A stretch of DNA of 64,000 nucleotides from Hordeum vulgare subsp. vulgare (GCF_904849725.1 NC_058521.1:433026676-433090675), one strand, 5' to 3'. Positions 46,571 through 59,634 are shown, numbered from the stretch's first letter. Translations and numbers: made by a program. Notes: a model not told the origin generated them from the sequence alone.

Positions 46571-48362
46571 TGTTGGAAATATGCCCTTGAGGAAATGATA
46601 AAATAGTTATTATTATATTTCATGTTTCAAGATAATCGTTTATTATCCATGCTATAATTGTATTGAATGAAAACATAAATGCATGTGTGGATATATAGAC
46701 AAAACAATGTCTCTAGTAAACCTCTAGTTGACTAGCTAGTTGATCAAGGATGGTTATGGTTTTCTGACCATATGCAAGTGTTGTCACTTGATGACTGGAT
46801 CACATCATTGGGAGAATGATATGATGGACAAGACCCAATCTATAAACATAGCATGTGAACGTGTCATTTTTTTGCTATTGTTTTCTGCGTGTCAAGTATT
46901 CATTCCTATGACCATGAGATCATGTAACTCACTAACACCATAGGAATACCTTGTGTGTATCAAACGTCGCACCGTTACTGGGTGACTATAAAGGTGCTCT
47001 ACAGGTATCTCCGAAGGTGTCCGTTGAGTTAGCATGGATCAAGACTGGGATTTGTCACTCTGTGTGACGGAGAGGTATCTCGGGGCCCACTCGGTAATAC
47101 AACATCACACACAAGCCTTGCAAGCAATGTGGCTAATGTGTTAGTCACGGGATCTTGTATTACAGAACGAGTAAAGAGACTTGACAGTAACGAGATTGAA
47201 ATAGGTATAGGGATACCGACGATCAAATCGCGGGCAAGTAACATACCGAAGGACAAAGGGAATGGTATACGGGGTTATATGAATCCTTGGCACAGAGGTT
47301 CAAGCGATAAGATCTTCGTAGAATATTTAGGATCCAATATGGAGATCCATGTACTGTTGTTGGATATTGACCGGGGAGTGTCTCAGGTCATGTCAGCATA
47401 GTTCTCGAACCCACGGGGTCTGCACACTTAAGGTTCAGTGATGTTTCGGTATAGTTGAGTTATAGGTGTTGGTGACCGAAGGTTTATTCGGAGTCCCGTA
47501 TGAGATCAGTAACGTCACGAGGGTTTCCGAAATGGTTCGGAAACAAATATTGATATATAGGATTGTTTCATTTGGCCTGTGGAAAGATTTCGGGCATTAC
47601 CGGTAGTGTACCGGGAGTGACGAATGGTTCCGGGTTTTTACCGGGAGGGGCACACGTACTCGGGAATAAACCTAATAGCCCAAGGGTGGCACACCAGCCC
47701 TTATTGGGCTGGTGAGGCCAGCCCAAGTGGGATATTTCGGCCAAGAGGAAAAAATCAAGGAGAAAGAAAAAAAGGAAAGAAAGAAAAAAAGAGGAGGTGG
47801 GAAGGAAGGAATGGACTCCTCCCTCCAAACCGACTTGGAGGAGGATCCCTCCTCCCTTCGGTCGGCGCCCATAGGGGAAGCCCCACCCCTTGGCTCTTCC
47901 TATATATACTTGAGGTTTAGGGCTTTTGAGACACAAGTTTTCCAAGTGCAACCTTAAACCTCTACTTCGTAGTTCTTCCTCTAGATCGGTTTTCTGCAGA
48001 GCTCAGGCGGAGCCCTGCAGGAATACATCATCACCATCACCGGCGCGCCGTCACGCAGCCGGAGAACTCATCTACTTCCTCGTCTCTCTTGCTGGATCAA
48101 GAAGGCGGAGATCGTCATCGAGATGTAGGTGTGCTGAACGCGAAGGTGCCTTCCGTTCGGCGCTAGATCGGAACGGATAGTGGGACGGTGGTGATTTGAA
48201 TCACGAAGCTATTCCACTACATCAACCACATTTCTTAACGCTTCCCGCTTAGCGATCTACAAGGGTATGTGGATCCGATCTCCCTCTCGTAGATGAACAT
48301 CACCATGATAGGTCTTCGTGTGCGTATGAATTTTTTTGTTTCCCATGCAATGTTCCCCAACA
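46571..48362 (+). repeat. Copia 3' LTR
   Basis: 1792 bp, same layout as 28209-29984, TGTTGG…CCCAACA. AG-rich and TC-rich tracts (47755-47880) account for open frames on both strands. Confidence 0.9.
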
Positions 48363-48929
48363 AGATCATGGTTGGGGAAAGTGTGCGCCATAGATTTAAG
48401 CCTCCCCAAGGTTGAGCGATGCTTTCTCCTTAACGAGGCCAACAATTATACATAAAGTTCCAATCACGATGGACTAGATGCATATGATAAAACTTTTGAT
48501 GAAATTCCAGCTTCAAGCGACTCCAATCCCCTGAATGTTTTTCCCTCCAAATATAAAGGGAAAAGTTTCTTCTTAAATTTGTCCATAGTTAAACATGCAA
48601 GCTTAAATAATCCAAAAATCTCCTTGACATATAACAGGTGGTAATGAGGATGAGTTGTACCATCATAAGGATTAGCTAGGAGTTTCTCCAACATAAGGGA
48701 AGGAATCACATATTAAATATTTTCATTGGGTTCATTAGGTTCAATAGGTTGAGATACAAGCTTTCGCACTTCCTTTCCAGGCGAAGATGCCCCGAACAAG
48801 CCACTCAAAGGGTCAGCGTCCATAGTAACAAGCAACAATAAATTTTAGCACGTAAAGAAAATGTTTCCTTACCAGGTTCCACTTACCAAAGGCGCTTGAC
48901 TCCCCAGCAATGGCACAAGAAAAGAGTCT
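48363..48929 (-). pseudogene. Gypsy A primer site and start of gag
   Basis: Next to the LTR boundary lies a primer binding site of the TGGCGCC type in altered form (minus TGTGCCATTGCTGGGGA, 48917-48901). The gag leader follows, with a start near 48826 and an N-terminal region. The open part 48709-48464 reads PHYHLLYVKEIFGLFKLACL and YLEGKTFRGLESLEAG. It breaks at the copia insertion and continues at 28208. A TAA in frame near 48715 shows decay. Confidence 0.7.
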
Positions 48930-50085
48930 TGATGAACACAATTATAGGTTATCAATCATAGTGTTTTTGATAAATAAGAGTGTCGAACCCAACGAGGAGC
49001 AGAAGTAAATGATAAGCACTTTCAGCAAGGTATTCTCTACAAGTGATGTAAGTAACAGTGATAGATAGTTTTCTAGCAGCATAATGCTTAACAAGTGACA
49101 AGTAACAATAGTAGAAAGTATATAGAAACATAGCCCAATCCTTTTATAGCAAAGGACAGACCTGAAAGTACTCTTATATGAAGCAAGTGCTCTTGAGGAT
49201 ACATGGGAATTTCTGTCTAGTCATGTTCATCATGTATGAGTTGATTCACGTTTGTTACTTTGATAATTTGATATGTGGGTGGACCAGTGCTAAGGTGTTG
49301 TTTTTATTTGAACAAGCAACCCACTTATGATTACCCCCTCTCACAAGCATCCGCAACTGCAAAATAAGAATTAAGATAAATCTAACCATAGCATGAAACG
49401 TGTGGATCCAAATTAGTCCCTCATGAAGCAATGGATAAACTCGAGTTTAAGCTTATGTCACTCTCGCGACCCATCATATAATATTACTCAATAATTCCTT
49501 ACATTAGTACGATAACATGGTGAAGTGTTGTGTAGTCGACGTTCACACGACACTACTAAGCTAAGAAACAACATACACATCAACAAAATGTCAAACGAAT
49601 ACCAACTTCACATGAATACTAATAACAAGACTTCTCCCATGTTGTTAGGAACAATAGTAACTACTCACGCCTCATTAACATGTTCAAGATGAGAGTTATA
49701 ATAATGGTGATTAAGGATCTGAACATAATATCTTCCACCAAGTAAACCAACAAGCATCACTAAGAGATGTAATCAACACTACTAGTAACCCACATGTACC
49801 AATCTAAGGTTTTGAGACAAAGATTGAATACAAGAGATGAACTAGGGTTTGAGATGAGATGGTGCTAGTGAAGATGTTGATGAAGATTAGTCATGAAGGA
49901 GAAAGCGTTGGTGATGATGATGGCTTCGATCTTCCCCTTTCGGAGAGAAGTTTCTGCGACATAATCTCTATGTCGGAGAGCGAAAGGGACTCTGCCCTCG
50001 TTTCCACCTCAAGACAGCGGGGCTTCGTCCCAAAAGTATCCTTATGATTCAACGGTAAAACACACTATATAGGATAAGAGGGGGT

Positions 50086-51616
50086 TGATGGCTGCTGTGT
50101 ATCCCTTGCAACGGCGCCAAAAATAGTTGTGTTGATGGCGCCAGGAATCCTTCAGCTGCGGCTACGCCTTCAGGGACTTCCTAGGCAAGTATGCAAAGGA
50201 TTTCCCCCGTGGCCTTGGAGCCTTGCGTTGGTGTTTCCTCGAAGCAGAAAGGGTGATGTAGCACAGCGACGCTAAGTATTTCCCTCAGTTTGAGAACCAA
50301 GGTATCAATCCGGCGGAAGAGTATCTCAAGATCCTGCACAAACACAAAAAGCTTGCACCCAACGCTATTAAGGGGTTGTCAATCCCTTATAGATTGTTTG
50401 CCAAGTGAGAACTAAAAGCAACAAAGTAACAAAGCAAAGTAAAAGCGGAGTTGTAAACGATGGATGTGAATAGAACTGTGCAGAGTCGTGACGATATGAA
50501 TGCAATGATTATTTCTATAGGCGTCACGTCTGAAACAAGTAGATCGATACTTTCTGCATCTACTACTATTACTCCACACGTCGACCGCTATCCAGCATGC
50601 ATCTAGTGTATTAAGTCCATAAGAACAGAGTAACGCCTTAAGCAAGATGACGTGATGTAGAGGGATAATCTCAAACCAATGATAAAAACCCCATCTTTTT
50701 ACCTTTGATGGCTACTTCTTGATGTGTGCCATGCTGCGCCTACTGTCACTAGGAAAGGTCACCACATGGCAGAACCAAAAACCAAGCACTTCTCCCATTG
50801 CAAGAATCATAGATCTAGTTGGCCAAACAAAACCCAAGACTCGGAGAGACTTAAAAGGATATCAAATCATGCACATAATAAATAAGCAAAGTCTCAAATA
50901 TATATCATAGATAATCTAATCACAAGTCCACAATTCATCGGATCTCGACAAACACACCGCCAAAGAAGATTACATCGGATAGATCTCCATGAAGATCATG
51001 GAGAACTTGTATTGAAGATCCAAGAGAGAGAAGAAGCCATCTAGCTACTAACTACAGACCCATAGGTCTGTAGTGAACTACTCACGAGTCATTGGAGGGG
51101 CGATGATGATGATGAAGAAGCCCTCCCCCTCCAAAGTCCCCTTCGGCAGGGTGCCGGGAAGGGTCTCCAGATGAGATCTCGAGGAAACGGAAGCTTGCAG
51201 CGGCGGAAAAGTATTTTCGAGGCTCCCCTGATTTTTTGCGGAATATTTGAGAATATATAGGTGCAAGACCTAGGTCAGGGGGCGACCAGGGAGGCCACAA
51301 GCTTGCCCACCGCCGCCTCCCCCTGGTGGCGGAGTGGGGGCTTGTGGGCTCCCTGGAGCCCACGTGGCTTGGCCCAAAAGCCCTTGGACTTCTTTCGTTC
51401 GGGAAAAAATTATTTCGGGGTTTTTCTTCCGTTTGGACTCCGTTCCAAAATCTGATCTGAAAAGAGTCAAAAACACGGAAAAACAGGAACTGACACTTGG
51501 CACTGAATCAATAAGTTAGTCCCAAAAAAGATATTAAAATGTACATAAAACATACAAAGAAGGCAAGATAACAGTGTGAAACCATAAAAAATTGTAGATA
51601 CGTTTGAGACGTATCA
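50086..51616 (-). repeat. Gypsy B 3' LTR
   Basis: 1531 bp, about 89 bp shorter than its partner because of one gap (the segment at about 55665-55750 of the 5' LTR is absent near 50472). Otherwise co-linear. Confidence 0.87.
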
Positions 51617-54479
51617 AGCATCCCCAAGCTTAACTCCTGCTCGTCCTCGAGTAGGGAAGTGATAAGAATGAATTTTTTATGCTTTCATGCTACCTAGCAT
51701 AGGTGTCCTCTGTAATTCCTCTTATGTGACGTGAATGTTCAGATCCATTAGATTCAAAACAATAGTTTGCTATTGACGTGGAGACAATAATAATTCAAGC
51801 AAACTAGCAAAGTAATCATGAACTTTCAAAATAACATGGCCAAAAGAAAGTTATCCCTACAAAAGCATATAGTCTGGCTATGCTCTATCATCATTGCACA
51901 ATGAATTTAAATCATGCGCAACCCTGGTATTGGCCAAGTAATTGTTTCACACCTTTACTTTCTCAAACATTTTCATCCCTCACGCAATACATGAGCGTGA
52001 GCCATGGTTATAGCACTATAGATGGTGTGGAATGTGGTGGAGGTTGCAAGACAAAAAGGAGAAGATAGTCACATTAACTAGGCATATCAATGAGCTGTGG
52101 AGATGCTCATCAATAGATATCAATGTGAATGAGTAGGGATTTCCATACAAATGATGCACTAGAGCTACAAGTATGTGAAAGCTCTTAGAGAAAACTAGTG
52201 GGTGTGCATCCAACTTGCTTGCTCACAAAGACCTAAGGCAATTTTGAGGAAGCCTATGATTGAAATTTACAAGCCAAGTTATATAATGATAATTTCCCAC
52301 TATCTATATGGTGGTGACAAAACGAGAGACTCTCAATCATGAAGATCTTGGTGCTCAAAATGCACAAGTGTGGAAAAAGTGGTAGCATTGTCCCTTCTCT
52401 CTTTTTCTCTAATTTTTTTGGTGGGCTCTTTTGCCTCTTTTTTATGGGCTTCTTTGGCCTATTTTATTTCCTCACATGGAAAATGCTCCAATAAGGATGA
52501 TCATCACACTTTCAACTCAAAACTTAGAGCAACTATGACTCTATATGGAATGCCTTCGGTAGTGTACCGTGGCAATGATCTAGCATGGCATAGACATCAA
52601 TGGAAACATCATGCTAGCTATCTTACGATCGTGCAAAGGCAATGTAGACGTGGTGGCACATATCATGGTGGTAGTTGGATGGCAATATATCTCGGAATGA
52701 CTTTGAAAAAGCCATAGTAGGTAGGTATGGTGGCTGTTTTGAGGAAGGCTAATGGTGGGTTTTGTGCACCGGCGAAAGTTGCGCGGCACTAAGAAGATAG
52801 TGATGGTGGAAGGTGAAAGTGCATCTAAACCATGGACTCAACATTAGTCATGAAGAACTCATATACTTGTTGCAAAAGTTTTATTAGTAATCGAAACAAA
52901 GCATTCAACGCATACTCCTAGGGTTGGTAGGTATAAACCATCGCGCGATCCCGACCGCCATGCAAAGGATGACAATCAATATACTAATCATGCTCAGATT
53001 TCATCACATAGCGGTTCACCATACGTGCATGCTACGGGAATCACTAACTTCAACACAAGTATTTCTAGACCCACAACACCTTACTAGCATGACTTCAATA
53101 TTACCATAACCACAACTCAAAATTAATTGAGATGAATCAAACTTCTCTAACTATTCAATGCACATGAAGGTGGAAGTTTTCGTATCCCTTTGGATAACTA
53201 CCCCTTTTGAGACTACTTTCAAAGAATAGATCAACTACCAAGCCACGCACCGCTGTGCTCTAAAAGACAACAGTGAAGCACACAGAGCAAAAGTATCTAG
53301 CTCAAAAGATATAAGTGAAGCACATGTGAGCTGAATTGTCTACCAAAAGATATAAGTGAAGCTCGACAAAATCACGGTGTGTGCATGTCTCTCTCTAGGT
53401 GTGCAGCAAGGATGATTGTGAGACAACAAAAATAGAATACTCCTACGATACAAGACGCTCCAAGCAAAAACACATAACATGTGATGAATAAAAATATAGC
53501 CCCAAGTAATGTTACCGATGGATTGAAGACGAGAGAGGGGATGCTTTCCCGGGGCATCCCCAAGCTTAGGCTTTTACAACATCCTTGAATCTCTTGGGGT
53601 GCCTTGGGCATCCCCAAGCTTGAGCTCTTGCCACTCTTTATCTTTTTGTCCATAAGAACTTCACCCAAAACATGGAAACTTCACAACACGAAACTTAAAC
53701 ACAAACTCGTGATATCATTAGTACAAGAAAGCAAACCACCACTTCCTTAGGTACCGTAGCAAACTGAAATTCTACTTGTGCTGATGTTAGGTTACTATAC
53801 TTTGAATCTTCCATGGCTAATACCCCCCGATACTATCCATAGTTTCATCAAAATAAGCAACCAACACAACAAAAACAGAATCTGTTAACAGCAGACCAGT
53901 CTGTAGCAATCTGTATGTTTCGTATACCTCTGGTACTTCAAAAATTCTGAAAACTTACGACAGTCTGAAGAATTTGCGTGGAAATCAGCAGCAAAAAGAA
54001 TCAACTCAAAAGCTCTTACAGAAAAAAATGAAAATTCTTTTCGTGAGCAGAAAGTTTCTGTCTTTCCCGGCATGACCAAACGATCATCCCCAAGACTAAT
54101 CATAACGGTTTTGCTTGGCACAAACGCAAAAATAAACACAAAAAAACACAATCATAAGTGAACTATGAAAGTGTGGAAAACACAAAACACAAAGAAAAAG
54201 GATAGATTCGTTGGGTTGCCTCCCAACAAGCGCTTTTGTTTAACGCCCTTAGCTAGGCATTCAATGATGCTCTCACAAAAGACAAGAACTGAAGCACAAC
54301 GAGAGCATCCTAAAGCATGTGAAAATCACATCTAAGTCTAACATACTTCCTATGCATAGGAAATTAATAGGAAAATAGATTGTCAATACAACCAATAGTT
54401 GCCATATGCAAGGAAGAAGAAAGAGACAATAACAATCTCCACATAACGAGAGGTAATTTGGTAACATGAAAGTTTCTAC
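51617..54479 (-). other. Gypsy B internal region downstream of the ORF
   Basis: AT-rich, without pol motifs. Repeated GCATCCCCAAGCTT blocks (51618, 53558, 53606 and the related 54770) equal the polypurine tract read in reverse. A TTGCATGGCATT-like stretch region (52540-52700) recurs in gypsy C at 58900-59110. Confidence 0.7.
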
Positions 54480-55019
54480 CTAAATATTTTCCTCTCTCAT
54501 AGCAATTACATGTGGGATCATATTCAAATTCAACAATATAGCTATCCATAGGATATTATTTTCATGATCCACATGCACGCAAAGTTGACACTCTTCAAAA
54601 ATAGTGGGATTATCATCAAATAAAGTCATGACTTCTCCAATCCCACTTTCAATATTGTTGCAAATATCATACTCATCATGAGGCTTAAACAAATTTTCAA
54701 GATCATAAGAAAGATCATCACCCCAATCATGATTATTGCAACAAGTAGGGGACATAACAAAACTAGCTTCCCCAAGCTTAGGGTTTTGCACATTTTTAGC
54801 ATGATTTTCACTAATAGGATTTATTGCGAAATCATTGCAATCATGCTTTTCCTCCAAGGAGCCCTCGTGAATCACTTCATGTATTTCTTCCTCACAATTT
54901 TCAGATTCACGCATCTTATGCAAAACTCCAAAGAAATAGTCAATTGCCCTCAACTCACTAGCAATTTGTTCCACACGAGTGGGTCTCTTAAAGAGACTAG
55001 CAAGTGGATGAGGATCCAT
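54480..55019 (-). CDS. Gypsy B short protein (pre-gag-like ORF)
   Basis: Open from ATG 55019 for 179 codons, about 230 bases downstream of the primer binding site. It begins MDPHPLASLFKRPTRVEQIA and is acidic, with many Asn, Asp, Glu and His (CNNHDWGDDLSYDLENLF). I see no retroviral protein motif, no nucleic-acid-binding knuckle and no membrane segment. Comparable short frames at this place occur in related Triticeae gypsy elements, which suggests a conserved but undescribed function. It is intact here while the element lacks pol. A further short minus-strand frame with a hydrophobic segment (53668-53372) is less certain. Confidence 0.55.
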   Translation of the reverse strand: MDPHPLASLFKRPTRVEQIASELRAIDYFFGVLHKMRESENCEEEIHEVIHEGSLEEKHDCNDFAINPISENHAKNVQNPKLGEASFVMSPTCCNNHDWGDDLSYDLENLFKPHDEYDICNNIESGIGEVMTLFDDNPTIFEECQLCVHVDHENNILWIAILLNLNMIPHVIAMREENI

Positions 55020-55276
55020 ATCACTAGATTTTCAGTAACCGAAGATGCAAGCATATTGAGGGCACATGGCACACAAGCGAACAGAAAGTAAGCGAGAGAA
55101 AAGGGCGAACGAGAAAAAGGCAAAGGAGAAAGGCAAATGAAAACGGCAAATGTGAAGTGGGGGAGAGGAAAACGAGAGGCAACTGGCAACAAAAGTAAAT
55201 GCAAGAGAAGAGTTTGTGAGACCTACTTGGATAGATCTTGATTTCTCCTCCCCAGAAACGGCGCCAGAAATACTTC

Positions 55277-56896
55277 TGATGGCTGCTGTGTATCCCTTGC
55301 AACGACGCCAAAAAGAGTGGTGTCGACAGCGCCAGGAATCCTTCAACTGCGGCTATGCCTTAAGGGACTTCCTAGGCAAGTATGCAAAGGATTTCCCCCG
55401 TGGCCTTGGAGCCTTGCGTTGGTGATCCCTCAAAGCGGAAAGGGTGATGTAGCACAACGACTGTAAGTATTTCCCTCAGTTTGAGAACCAAGGTATCAAT
55501 CTGGTGGAAGAGTATCTCAAGATCCTGCACAAACACAAAAAGCTTGCACCCAACGCTATGAAGGGGTTGTCAATCCCTTATAGATTGTTTTCCAAGTGAG
55601 AACTGAAAGCAACAAAGTAACATAGCAAAGTAAAAGCAGAGTTGTAAACGATGGATGTGAATAGACCTGGGGGCCGTAGTGTTTACTAGTGGCTTCTCTC
55701 ATGAAAGTAAGTAGATGGTGGGTGAACAAATTACTGTCGAGCAATTGATAGAACTGTGCAGAGTCGTGACGATATCTATGCAATGATTATTTCTATAGGC
55801 ATCACGTCCAAAACAAGTAGACCGGTACTTTCTGCATCTACTACTATTACTCCACACGTCGACCGCTATCCAGCATGCATCTAGTGTATTACGTCCATAA
55901 GAACAGAGTAACGCCTTAAGCAAGATGACGTGATGTACAGGGATAATCTCAAACCAATGAAAAAAAACCCATCTTTTTACCCTTGATGGCAACTGCTTGA
56001 TGTGTGCCTTGCTGCCCCTACTGTCATCGGGAAAGGTCACCACATGGCAGAATCCAAAACCAAGCACTTCTCCCATTGCAAGAATCGTAGATCTAGTTGG
56101 ACAAACAAAACCCAAGACTCGGAGAGACTTACAAGGATATCAAATCATGCACATAAGAAATCAGCAAATAGTCAAATATATATCATAGATAATCTGATGA
56201 CAAGTCCACAATTCATCGCATCTCGACAAACACACCGCCAAAGAAGATTACATCAGATAGATCTCCATGAAGATCATGGAGAACTTTGTATTGAAGATCT
56301 AAGAGAGATAAGAAGCCATCTAGCTACTAACTACGGACGCGTAGGTCTGAAGTGAACTACTCACGAGTCATTGGAGGGGCGATGATGATGATGAAGAAGC
56401 CCTCCACCTCCAAAGTCCCCTACGGCAGGGTGCCGGGAAGGGTCTCTAGATGAGATCTCGCAGAAACGGAAGCTTGCGGCGGAGGAAAAGTATTTTCGAG
56501 GCTCCCCTGATTTTTTGCGGAATATTTGGGAATATATAGGCGCAAGCCTAGGTTAGGGGGCGTCCACGGAGGCCACAAGCCTGCCCACCGCCGCCTCCCC
56601 CCTTGTGGCGGAGTGGGGGCTCGTGGGCTACCCGGAGCCCACCTGGTTTGGCCCAAAAGCCCCCTGGACTTCTTCCGTTCGGGAAAAAATCATTTCGGGG
56701 TTTTTCTTCCGTTTGGACTCTGTTCCAAAATCAGATGTGAAAAGAATCAAAAACACGGAAAAACAGGAACTGGCACTTGGCACTGAATCAATAAGTTAGT
56801 CCCAAAAAAGATATAAAAAGGTACATAAAACATACAAAGAAGGCAAGATAACAACGTGAAACGATAAAAAATTATTGATACGTTTGAGACGTATCA
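55277..56896 (-). repeat. Gypsy B 5' LTR
   Basis: 1620 bp. Roughly 6 percent of sites differ from the 3' LTR in a 220-base stretch compared by eye. The likely TATA region is GAATATATAG (minus CTATATATTCCC) near 56537. Confidence 0.87.
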
Positions 56897-57248
56897 TGGG
56901 TCGAGAGACTTGCTCGGTCCCCACAAGCCATCAGGGTGCACCTACGGGGGTGGGGCGTCCTGTTGGCTTGTGACCAGCAGGTGTCCCCCTCTGGTATATT
57001 TTTGGCCCAATATTTCTGCATATTCCATAAAAAATATCTGTGAAGATTCAGCTCGTATGGAGTCTAGTGATTTTTCAACTTTTTCTTGGTTTTCAAGTCC
57101 AGAATTCGATTTTCGTGTAATTTCCCACTTTGTGATGTACCTTGCATATTCAAGGATCAAAGGCATACGAATTGTTGCATAATGAGGAATAATGGACAAG
57201 AATAACATAATATAAAAAAGAATCCATGATGCAAAATGGACGTATGAA

Positions 57249-57652
57249 TCTCCCCTTGGGTTTGTAGAATATATGAGAATTTGTAAGTGAGAGAATAAAG
57301 TGAGGAGACGAGGGGGTGGCCTACAATCTAGAAGGGAACAGCCACCCCCCTTGGTGGGCCTTGTTGGATTGTGAGGCCCTCATGTGGCTCCCGTCTTCTC
57401 CCTAAGCATCCACGTCTTCTTTTGGTCAACAAAAAATCATCAAAAAAGTTCGTTGTATTTGGACTCCGTTTGGTACTGTAATCCCGAAAAGTCAAAAAAC
57501 ATACAAAAATAACAAGTTGCAATTCGCACTATGTTAACAGAATAGTGCTAAAAATAATATTAATAGGAAAATAAATTTGCAAAAAGTATCCTAGAATGAT
57601 AATACAATAGCATGGAACAATAAAAAATTATAGATACGTTGGACACATATCA
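57249..57652 (-). repeat. Gypsy C 3' LTR fragment
   Basis: Begins TGATATGTGTCCAACGTATC at 57652 (minus) and is cut at about 57249 by gypsy A. It belongs to the same broad LTR family as gypsy B (CAAACGGAGTCCAAAT block). The remainder is not found in the window. Confidence 0.7.
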
Positions 57653-59634
57653 GCATCCCCAACCTTAATTCCTGCTTGTCCTCAGGTAGGTAAAATGTAA
57701 AAACGGTATTTTTTATGTGACATGCTACCTAACATGTAATCCATAACATGTGTGATCATTGAGAAACGATGAGTTAACAAACATGAAGAAAGTAATATCC
57801 ATGAACATAAGTAACATGATCATCAAGGTTCAAAATATATGATTCATAAATAATGTTTAACACTTCCCCCATTCGTTTTCTCATATTAGGATGGAATGGC
57901 TCCATCTTTACCACATAAATAAAAATGTCAAGCACTACAGTGTTAAGCCAAGCAATTGGATCATACTGTTTACCACGCTTCAACTTTTTATTACTCACTC
58001 AATACATGAGCGTGAACCATGGACATAGCATATAGGTGGGATATAATTTGGTGGTTGGTTTCAAAGGGGTAAAGTGGAGAATAAAGTATCACATCAACTC
58101 GGCGTATCATCGGCTATGGAGATGCCCATCAATAGATAACAATGCAAGGATTAGGGATTGCCGTGCAATAGATACACTAGTGCTATAAGTGTATGAAAGC
58201 TCAACTGAAGCTAGGTCGTTGTGCATCCAACTTGCTTTATCATGAAGACCTCGGGCATTTGAGCAAGCCCATCATCGGAATATACAAGACAAGTTCTAAA
58301 ATGAAAAATTCCCACTAGCATATGAAAGTGACAAAATGGGAGACTCTCTGTATGAAAAACATGGTGCACCATGAGGCACAAGTGCAGAAAAATTGGTTGT
58401 AGCACGGTCCCTTATGTCTTTTATCTCATATTTTCTTTTTCTTTTATTTTCTTTTCATTTTTTCTTTCTTTGTTATTTCTTTCTCTTTTTTTCCTTTTTA
58501 TTTTATTTTTAGTCGGGAGTCTCATCCCGACTTGTGGGGGAATCATTGTGTCCATCATCCTTTCCTCACGGAGATTATGCCCTAAATAATGAATAACATC
58601 AAATTTCTATTTACTTACAACTTCATATAAAAAAATACTAAATAATACTCCATCCATTCCTAAATATAAGGTGTATTTTTTTCGAAAAGTCAATTTTCTC
58701 TAACTTTGACCAAATTTCTAAAAAAAATATCAAGGTCTAGAATACAAAATCACTATCACTAGTTCATCGTGAAATATATTTTTATATTTTATATATTTAG
58801 TATTGTAAATCTCTGTATATTTTATTATAAAGTTGGTCAAATATTGACAAGGTTTGCCTTTTATAAAACTAATACACCTTATATTTAGGAATGGAGGGAG
58901 TATGACTCTATATGAATGCCTCTCGCAGTGTACCAGGATATGCAATGACCTAGCATAGCAAGGATATCAAAAATGTACAAGCCATGTAAATATCATGCTA
59001 GCTATCTTATGCTCATGCAAAGCAATATGAGAATGAAGTTACTAGTCATATGATGTGACGGTGGAAGTTGCATGGCAATATATCTCGGGATGGCTATCAA
59101 AATGCCATGATAGGTATGTATGTTGGCTATTTTGAGAAAGATATAAGGTGGCTTATGTGCAACAGAGTGTATCATGTCGCGGGGTTTGGATGCACCGACG
59201 AATTTCCCACTGATCCTCGAGGTGGGAATGGATGATGCACTATTCCGAAGAGACTAGCAAATATGAGGTGGTGAGAGTGTGTACATCTATGGATTCACAT
59301 TAGTCATAAAGAACTCACATACTTATCATAATGTTTCATTAGCTCTCTCAAATCAAAGTACTACTCGGATGCCCATAGGAGGGAGGTTGGTAGGAGTTAA
59401 CCATTGCGCGCCCATGACCTAAGCAGGACTGGATTTCAATGGGATAATAAGAATGCTCACACATCATCACCATGCCAGAATCAGTATCTAGATGAATAGG
59501 AAATTAACATGCTTTAAATATCGATATTTTTACTAACTAATAATCATGCACTCATACTCGTCCATATTACCACATTAATATTATTAACCCACAATTTCTC
59601 TTTTATGTGCTATATGTGGTTTGGATTATGCACT
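57653..59634 (-). mobile_element. Gypsy C internal region (3' part), non-coding
   Basis: Starts at the LTR with the polypurine-type GGTTGGGGATGC and runs co-linear with the equivalent part of gypsy B (CAATACATGAGCGTGAACCATG, GAGATGCCCATCAATAGAT, ACTTGCTTTATCATGAAG). No coding motif is seen. It is split by the Stowaway MITE. Confidence 0.75.
58648..58900. mobile_element. Stowaway MITE
   Basis: 253 bp, flanked by TA (58646-58647 and 58901-58902). Terminal inverted repeats of 28 bp begin CTCCATCCATTCCTAAATAT and CTCCCTCCATTCCTAAATAT, with one mismatch in the arms. CTCCCTCC-type ends, TA duplication and size are diagnostic for Tc1/mariner-derived Stowaway elements. Confidence 0.95.

Larger units (their letters stand above)
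28209..48362 (+). mobile_element. Copia retrotransposon, BARE1/Angela/WIS group
   Basis: Full element with both LTRs, flanked by a perfect 5-bp target duplication AGATC (28204-28208 and 48363-48367), inserted in the gag region of gypsy A. It is split by the LARD at 35180-46338. LTRs begin TGTTGGAAATA and end CCCAACA. The first 120 bases of the two LTRs differ at seven positions by my count, so the insertion is not recent. The family call rests on recognised LTR, leader and gag-pol sequence. Confidence 0.93.
50086..56896 (-). mobile_element. Gypsy B: complete LTR element without pol
   Basis: LTRs at 55277-56896 (5') and 50086-51616 (3'), both TGATACGTCTC…CAGCCATCA on the minus strand. Flanks GGGGT and TGGGT form a near-perfect 5-bp duplication. 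The primer site is minus TGGCGCCGTTTCTGGGGA (55264-55247). A polypurine tract AAGCTTGGGGATGC lies next to the 3' LTR. The internal region is only 3660 bp and lacks protease, RT and integrase, so the element is non-autonomous. Confidence 0.88.
48930..57248 (-). mobile_element. Gypsy A 5' LTR (split by gypsy B)
   Basis: The two parts, 57248-56897 and 50085-48930, form one LTR on the minus strand. It begins TTCATACGTCCATTTTGCATC, a start I know from abundant Triticeae gypsy LTRs, and ends …GGTTATC…GTTCATCA at 48930. It is embedded in the LTR of gypsy C. The R/U5 half (48956-50085) is AT-rich and holds one short plus-strand open frame (49859-50047) that I do not support as a gene. Confidence 0.7.

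Noticed and set aside
52370..52717. Plus-strand 115-codon frame with a hydrophobic start
   Set aside because: It lies antisense in the gypsy B internal region, and the equivalent part of gypsy C is not open.
58211..58589. Phe/Ser/Leu-rich frame and T-rich tract as a gene
   Set aside because: It is a poly-pyrimidine stretch in the non-coding part of gypsy C next to a MITE, without conserved residues.
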